The notes under the pieces: generated by a model
Databases searched by the model: none
Told to the model about the DNA's origin: nothing
Seen by the model: only the letters and a program-made list of their open reading frames with translations
Source of the DNA: Hyphomonas sp.
GTDB lineage: Bacteria; Pseudomonadota; Alphaproteobacteria; Caulobacterales; Hyphomonadaceae
Length of the DNA: 17,903 nt
Direction: 5' to 3'
NCBI GenBank assembly: GCA_024743015.1
Contig: JANSXJ010000029.1
Coordinates: 1-17,903 of the forward strand
Shown: piece by piece, positions 14,589 through 17,903 of the stretch
Position numbering within the stretch: position 1 is the first letter of the stretch
Layout: each line of letters begins with the position of its first letter
Made by a program: the position numbers and the translations under genes

Positions 14589-16051
14589 CAATTTGGTCCT
14601 CTGAAGGATGCACGATTTGTGTCGGTTTCTTCACTCACCGTATCACGCACGGAGATGGTGATTAGGCGCTGCGGTGCACCAGCGGGGGCGCTCACCAGAA
14701 TTCTGTAACGGTCTACGCCAAAAGGTTCGACGGGAACAACCAGTGGCTCCGAACCTTCATGCTCAAAGCCGATCACATTGAAGGAAAGCCCTTCAATCCC
14801 GGTGATGCTGATTTCCATTTCGCGCGGCTCGGCCATTTTGTTCACCAGTTTCAGCGTGTAGCCGTTCTGGATGTTGCCGTCAGACAATTGCACGAATGGC
14901 GGTGAGCGATCCTTGAGCACATTAGCTTCAATCGTGGCCTTGGTTGCCAGGCCCCAGATCATCAGCACGGCAATAGCACTGATCAGGACCGAGTAGAGTA
15001 CGGTCCGGGTCCGTAGAATGCGATACTTAGGCGGCGTCTGGTGCGCTGCACGGGCAGCAACCGCGACATCCGTATCATAGGCAATCAAACCCGTCGGACG
15101 ACCGATCTTGGTCATCATCTGATCACAGGCATCGATACAGAGCGCGCAATGGATGCATTCCAGCTGCGGTCCGTTGCGGATATCGATTCCCACCGGACAG
15201 ACTTGCACGCACTGATCGCAATCAATGCAATCGCCCCGTTCATCCCAGCTTTCTGATTTCCGTTTCGGCCCACGCGGCTCGCCGCGATCGTAGCGGTAGG
15301 TGACGTTGAGCGCATATTCATCTGTCAGTGCGGCCTGAATGCGCGGCCAGGGACACATATAGGTACAGACCTGTTCGCGCATCCAACCGGCGAGGAAGTA
15401 CGTCGTTAGCGTCAGCAAACCCGCGAACCAATAGGCAGACAGTGGAGCCTCACCCGTGAACCAGCCTCGCGCGACTGTCGGCGCGTCGTGCCAATACAGA
15501 ATGAACGCACCGCCGGTCCAGAATGCGATAATCAGCCAGACCGTGTGCTTGCCGAGTTTGCGCCAGGCTTTGTTGAACGTCCATTTGCCTTTGTCGAGAC
15601 GCATCCGCGCCGCACGGTCGCCCTCAAAGGCGCGTTCAACCCAGATATAGAGATCGGTCCAGACGGTCTGCGGACAGGTATAGCCACACCAGACCCGCCC
15701 CAACAGGGAGGTCACCAGGAACAGAGCCAGTGCAGCCAAAATCAGCAGACCCGCTAGAAAGTGGATGTCTTGCGGCCAGATCTCAATGAAGAAGAAGTAG
15801 AATTTTTCGCTCTGGAAATCCGCAAGAACAGCCTGGTTAGGGATGCCCTCACCGCGGTCCCAGCGGATCCAGGGCAAAAGGTAGTATACGCCCAATGTCG
15901 CTGCCATCACGACCCATTTGACGAGGCGAAATTTGCCATGCGCGAGCTTGGGATAGATCTGCTCGCGCTTGGCATAGAGATCCTGATGCGAGGGCGGCGT
16001 TGGGCCGCCGGATCCCCCGCCCGGATGGATGTTGAGTGTGGTCTGTCCCAT
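14588..16051 (-). CDS. ccoG: Cytochrome oxidase accessory protein CcoG (FixG/RdxA-like iron-sulfur protein)
   Basis: The 487-aa polytopic membrane protein has about five transmembrane segments (near 43-62, 95-117, 170-187, 206-223 and 350-368). Conserved cysteine pairs lie at the membrane face (WCGYTCPQT near 121-129 and CTYMCPWP near 229-236). Two 4Fe-4S ferredoxin motifs follow (Cys275/278/281/285 and Cys299/302/305/309). The C-terminal region from about 370 is the periplasmic immunoglobulin-like FixG domain. In this family CcoG is a cupric reductase that supplies reduced copper for cbb3 assembly. It begins 11 nt after the ccoP stop; the AAGG ribosome binding site overlaps that stop. Canonical position and complete domain set. 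Confidence 0.96.
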   Translation of the reverse strand: MGQTTLNIHPGGGSGGPTPPSHQDLYAKREQIYPKLAHGKFRLVKWVVMAATLGVYYLLPWIRWDRGEGIPNQAVLADFQSEKFYFFFIEIWPQDIHFLAGLLILAALALFLVTSLLGRVWCGYTCPQTVWTDLYIWVERAFEGDRAARMRLDKGKWTFNKAWRKLGKHTVWLIIAFWTGGAFILYWHDAPTVARGWFTGEAPLSAYWFAGLLTLTTYFLAGWMREQVCTYMCPWPRIQAALTDEYALNVTYRYDRGEPRGPKRKSESWDERGDCIDCDQCVQVCPVGIDIRNGPQLECIHCALCIDACDQMMTKIGRPTGLIAYDTDVAVAARAAHQTPPKYRILRTRTVLYSVLISAIAVLMIWGLATKATIEANVLKDRSPPFVQLSDGNIQNGYTLKLVNKMAEPREMEISITGIEGLSFNVIGFEHEGSEPLVVPVEPFGVDRYRILVSAPAGAPQRLITISVRDTVSEETDTNRASFRGPN

Positions 16052-16062
16052 GACAGTACGCC

Positions 16063-16947
16063 TTATTCGCCCCCACCCAGTGTGTGGACATAGACTGCCA
16101 GCGCTTTGATCGAAGCGTCGTCCAGACGATCCTGCCAGGCCGGCATATGTGAATTTCGGGCATTGTAGATCGTGTTGTAGATATCGTCACGCGAACCGCC
16201 GAACAGCCATTCCTGATCCGTCAGATTTGGTGCGCCCTGCGTGCGATCCCCCGTGCCGTCGACGCCATGACAAGACGCACATTGCTGCTGATATAACTCA
16301 GCGACACGGCCCGCCGCAGCGGCATCATGCTCTTGTCCGGAGATCAGTAGGACATAGTCCGTCAGATCATCAATCTGGTCCGTGGAAAGCAGGTTGTCGC
16401 GACCGAAAGACGGCATAAGCGAGAACCGCGTATCGAGGTCACCGTCATGGCGGATGCCATGCCGCAACGTGTACTCAATCCCGTCCAGCGTGCCGTCCCA
16501 CAACCAGACATCGTCTGCTAGGATCGGATAGCCCACAGCTCCCCGTCCACCGGCGCCGTGGCAAGTCGCACAATTATCGCCGAACAGACTCTCGCCCATC
16601 GCCAGTGCGAATTGTTGCAAGCCGCGATCGGTTTCGATTTCCTCAAGCGACGCTTCAAGCAGGGTTTCAGACTGCGTGACGCGAGCTTCCTTAAGATCCG
16701 CAACGGCGGCCGCAACGAGATCACGGTCCGAGTGATTGCGCAGGCCGGTCGTGTTCGTCCCCATCCCTGGCAGCGCCGGAATAGCCGGCATCAGAACCAT
16801 GTAGACCACGGCCCAGATGATCGTCCCGTACCAAATATACAGCCACCAGCGGGGCAGCGGATTGTTCAGCTCCTTGATCCCGTCCCAGCTATGGCCGGTG
16901 GTTTCAATGCCGCTATGGTCGTCTATGTCTTTGATTTCATTGGCCAT
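16063..16947 (-). CDS. ccoP: cbb3-type cytochrome c oxidase dihaem subunit III, CcoP
   Basis: The ATG at 16947 gives 294 aa and has GGAGGG 7 nt upstream; the longer ATG at 16962 does not. The N-terminus enters an inner-membrane helix near 34-56 (the WWLYIWYGTIIWAVVY region). The periplasmic part contains two mono-haem cytochrome c domains: the first haem site CATCH with an axial Met in LMPSFG, the second CASCH with Met in HMPAW. CcoP receives electrons from soluble or membrane cytochrome c and passes them to CcoO. It overlaps ccoQ by 11 nt in a different frame. Length, helix and both haem sites are normal for the family. Confidence 0.96.
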   Translation of the reverse strand: MANEIKDIDDHSGIETTGHSWDGIKELNNPLPRWWLYIWYGTIIWAVVYMVLMPAIPALPGMGTNTTGLRNHSDRDLVAAAVADLKEARVTQSETLLEASLEEIETDRGLQQFALAMGESLFGDNCATCHGAGGRGAVGYPILADDVWLWDGTLDGIEYTLRHGIRHDGDLDTRFSLMPSFGRDNLLSTDQIDDLTDYVLLISGQEHDAAAAGRVAELYQQQCASCHGVDGTGDRTQGAPNLTDQEWLFGGSRDDIYNTIYNARNSHMPAWQDRLDDASIKALAVYVHTLGGGE

Positions 16948-17101
16948 CTGATGGCCCTCCATCTTCTAAAGGCAGCCGCGCGGCGGCATCGAATTTTTCC
17001 TGATTTCGTGGCCACAGCGCATAGGCGAGTGCGCCTGCAAACATCAGGACGAAATAGATCAGTCCTCCTGTCTGCGCGAAACTGGCAAGCAGTTCATACA
17101 T
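16937..17101 (-). CDS. ccoQ: cbb3-type cytochrome oxidase subunit CcoQ
   Basis: A short 54-aa gene found by translating the minus strand between ccoO and ccoP. The ATG at 17101 is preceded at 7 nt by GGGGAG, which starts within the ccoO stop codon. The protein begins MYELLASFAQTGGLIYFVLMF, has one transmembrane helix ending in AYALWPRN, then the charged stretch QEKFDAAARLPLEDG. The WPRN-x-x-KFDxAARLPLxD pattern is the hallmark of CcoQ/FixQ. In the family it stabilises the association of CcoP with the CcoNO core. Its TGA at 16937-16939 lies inside ccoP, giving an 11-nt overlap. Confidence 0.95.
   Translation of the reverse strand: MYELLASFAQTGGLIYFVLMFAGALAYALWPRNQEKFDAAARLPLEDGGPSDGQ
16955..16960 (-). 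promoter_or_regulatory. Ribosome binding site for ccoP, inside ccoQ
   Basis: GGAGGG on the minus strand lies 7 nt before the ATG at 16947 and decides this start over the in-frame ATG at 16962. It is located within the last codons of ccoQ. Confidence 0.7.
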
Positions 17102-17113
17102 AGCTGGTCTCCC

Positions 17114-17884
17114 CTATCGACGGTTGCTGAGATCATCGGCCTCATAGGTCGAGAAATCGACCAGAGTGCCAGTCATCTGGAGGTAGGCGACGAGCGCATC
17201 CATCTCGGTGATCTCGTCCGGGTTGCCGTCCCAGTCACGGGCTTCGACGGTGCCTTCGCGGCCAGCTTCGGCCTCGTAAAGCCCCATCAAGCTGTCATAA
17301 TAATCGAAGCCTTTATCATCCGGATCTGCCTGAGCGAGAATGTGCCCTTTGGCGTTTTCGATCATCTCATCCGAGTAAGGCACTCCGACCAGGCGCTCTG
17401 TGCGCAGGCGGTCTTCGATGCCCTCATATTTGAGCTTCTTGTCCATCAGGAAGGCGTAAGGCGGCATGATGCTTTCTGGCACCAGAGCGCGCGGATCGAT
17501 CAGGTGATCCACCTGCCATTCTGCAGAATACTTGCCGCCAACGCGCGCCAAATCCGGCCCCGTCCGTTTGGAACCCCACTGGAAGGGATGGTCATACATG
17601 GACTCTGCCGCGAGCGAGTAATGACCATAACGTTCCACTTCATCCCGCAGCGGGCGGACCATCTGGCTGTGACAGACATAGCAGCCTTCGCGGATATAGA
17701 TGTCCCGGCCTTTCAGTTCGAGCGGGGTGTAGGGCCGCATGCCGTCCACCTTCTCGATCGTGTTGTCCATATACATCAGTGGTGCCATCTGAATGATCCC
17801 GCCAATCGAGACCACGATCAGAATACCGACGGTGAGGAGCAGAGAGTGGCGTTCCAGAACGCCGTGATTGTTCATCAGTCCCAT
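17114..17884 (-). CDS. ccoO: cbb3-type cytochrome c oxidase mono-haem subunit II, CcoO
   Basis: The product is complete at 256 aa from the ATG at 17884, with GGAG 4 nt upstream and AGGAGG 11 nt upstream. An N-terminal membrane anchor spans about 12-32. It is followed by the single haem c site [17 protein letters not shown]; the axial Met lies in [11 protein letters not shown]. CcoO carries electrons from CcoP to the CcoN catalytic subunit in the periplasm. The catalytic subunit gene ccoN should lie immediately beyond the right edge, since only 19 bases remain upstream here. The operon's promoter and any FNR/FixK box would also be outside the window. Confidence 0.97.
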   Translation of the reverse strand: MGLMNNHGVLERHSLLLTVGILIVVSIGGIIQMAPLMYMDNTIEKVDGMRPYTPLELKGRDIYIREGCYVCHSQMVRPLRDEVERYGHYSLAAESMYDHPFQWGSKRTGPDLARVGGKYSAEWQVDHLIDPRALVPESIMPPYAFLMDKKLKYEGIEDRLRTERLVGVPYSDEMIENAKGHILAQADPDDKGFDYYDSLMGLYEAEAGREGTVEARDWDGNPDEITEMDALVAYLQMTGTLVDFSTYEADDLSNRR

Positions 17885-17903
17885 GATACTCCGGGCCTCC
17901 TAT

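Noticed and set aside
1..17903. Defence island, CRISPR array, prophage or transposon
   Set aside because: No repeats with regular spacing, no nuclease, integrase or transposase signatures, and no RNA genes were seen; nearly all sequence is accounted for by metabolic and respiratory genes.

Overview
The window reads as chromosome from an alphaproteobacterium, most likely a marine or aquatic member of the Caulobacterales/Maricaulales (Hyphomonadaceae-like). This is inferred from three things: the canonical ccoN-O-Q-P-G-H-I-S gene order, a long TonB-dependent receptor of the type common in sphingomonads and hyphomonads, and the style of the AraC, MFS and GMC genes. No rRNA, tRNA, CRISPR array, insertion sequence or phage gene is visible. 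Coding density is very high. The longest stretch without a gene is about 195 bases (3661-3855), so no gap exceeds 300 bases.

Left part (1-9.6 kb), an accessory catabolic/uptake locus. On the + strand, a GMC flavoprotein oxidoreductase enters from outside the window (5' end missing) and overlaps by 4 nt a lipoprotein with a 3-keto-disaccharide hydrolase (DUF1080) domain plus a second, divergent copy of that fold. Together they suggest a periplasmic oxidise-then-cleave route for glycosides. A 9-bp perfect hairpin lies between this pair and the convergent minus-strand genes. On the - strand, in transcription order, come an AraC-family regulator, a TonB-dependent outer-membrane receptor, a Spinster-type MFS transporter (16 nt after the receptor), an alpha/beta hydrolase lipoprotein (TTG start directly abutting the MFS stop), and a glutathione-S-transferase-fold lipoprotein. 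Three of the enzymes (DUF1080, hydrolase, GST) carry lipobox signal peptides. The locus therefore appears to import a substrate through the outer membrane, process it on periplasmic membrane-anchored enzymes, and pass products through the MFS carrier. The substrate cannot be named from sequence; a glycoside or ester-bearing natural product is the best guess.

Right part (9.7-17.9 kb), core energy metabolism, all on the - strand. It holds ccoO, ccoQ, ccoP (cbb3 cytochrome c oxidase subunits; ccoN should lie just beyond the right edge), then ccoG, ccoH, ccoI and the very short ccoS (assembly and copper supply), then acs (acetyl-CoA synthetase). Most cco junctions overlap or abut (ccoQ/P 11 nt, ccoG/H 1 nt, ccoH/I 4 nt, ccoI/S 0 nt), indicating one translationally coupled operon. 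ccoS (49 aa) and ccoQ (54 aa) are short genes that a length filter would miss.

The most interesting parts are the GST fused to a lipoprotein signal, the GMC/double-DUF1080 pair, and the clustering of three lipoprotein enzymes around one TonB receptor/MFS/AraC set. The cbb3 operon is conventional.
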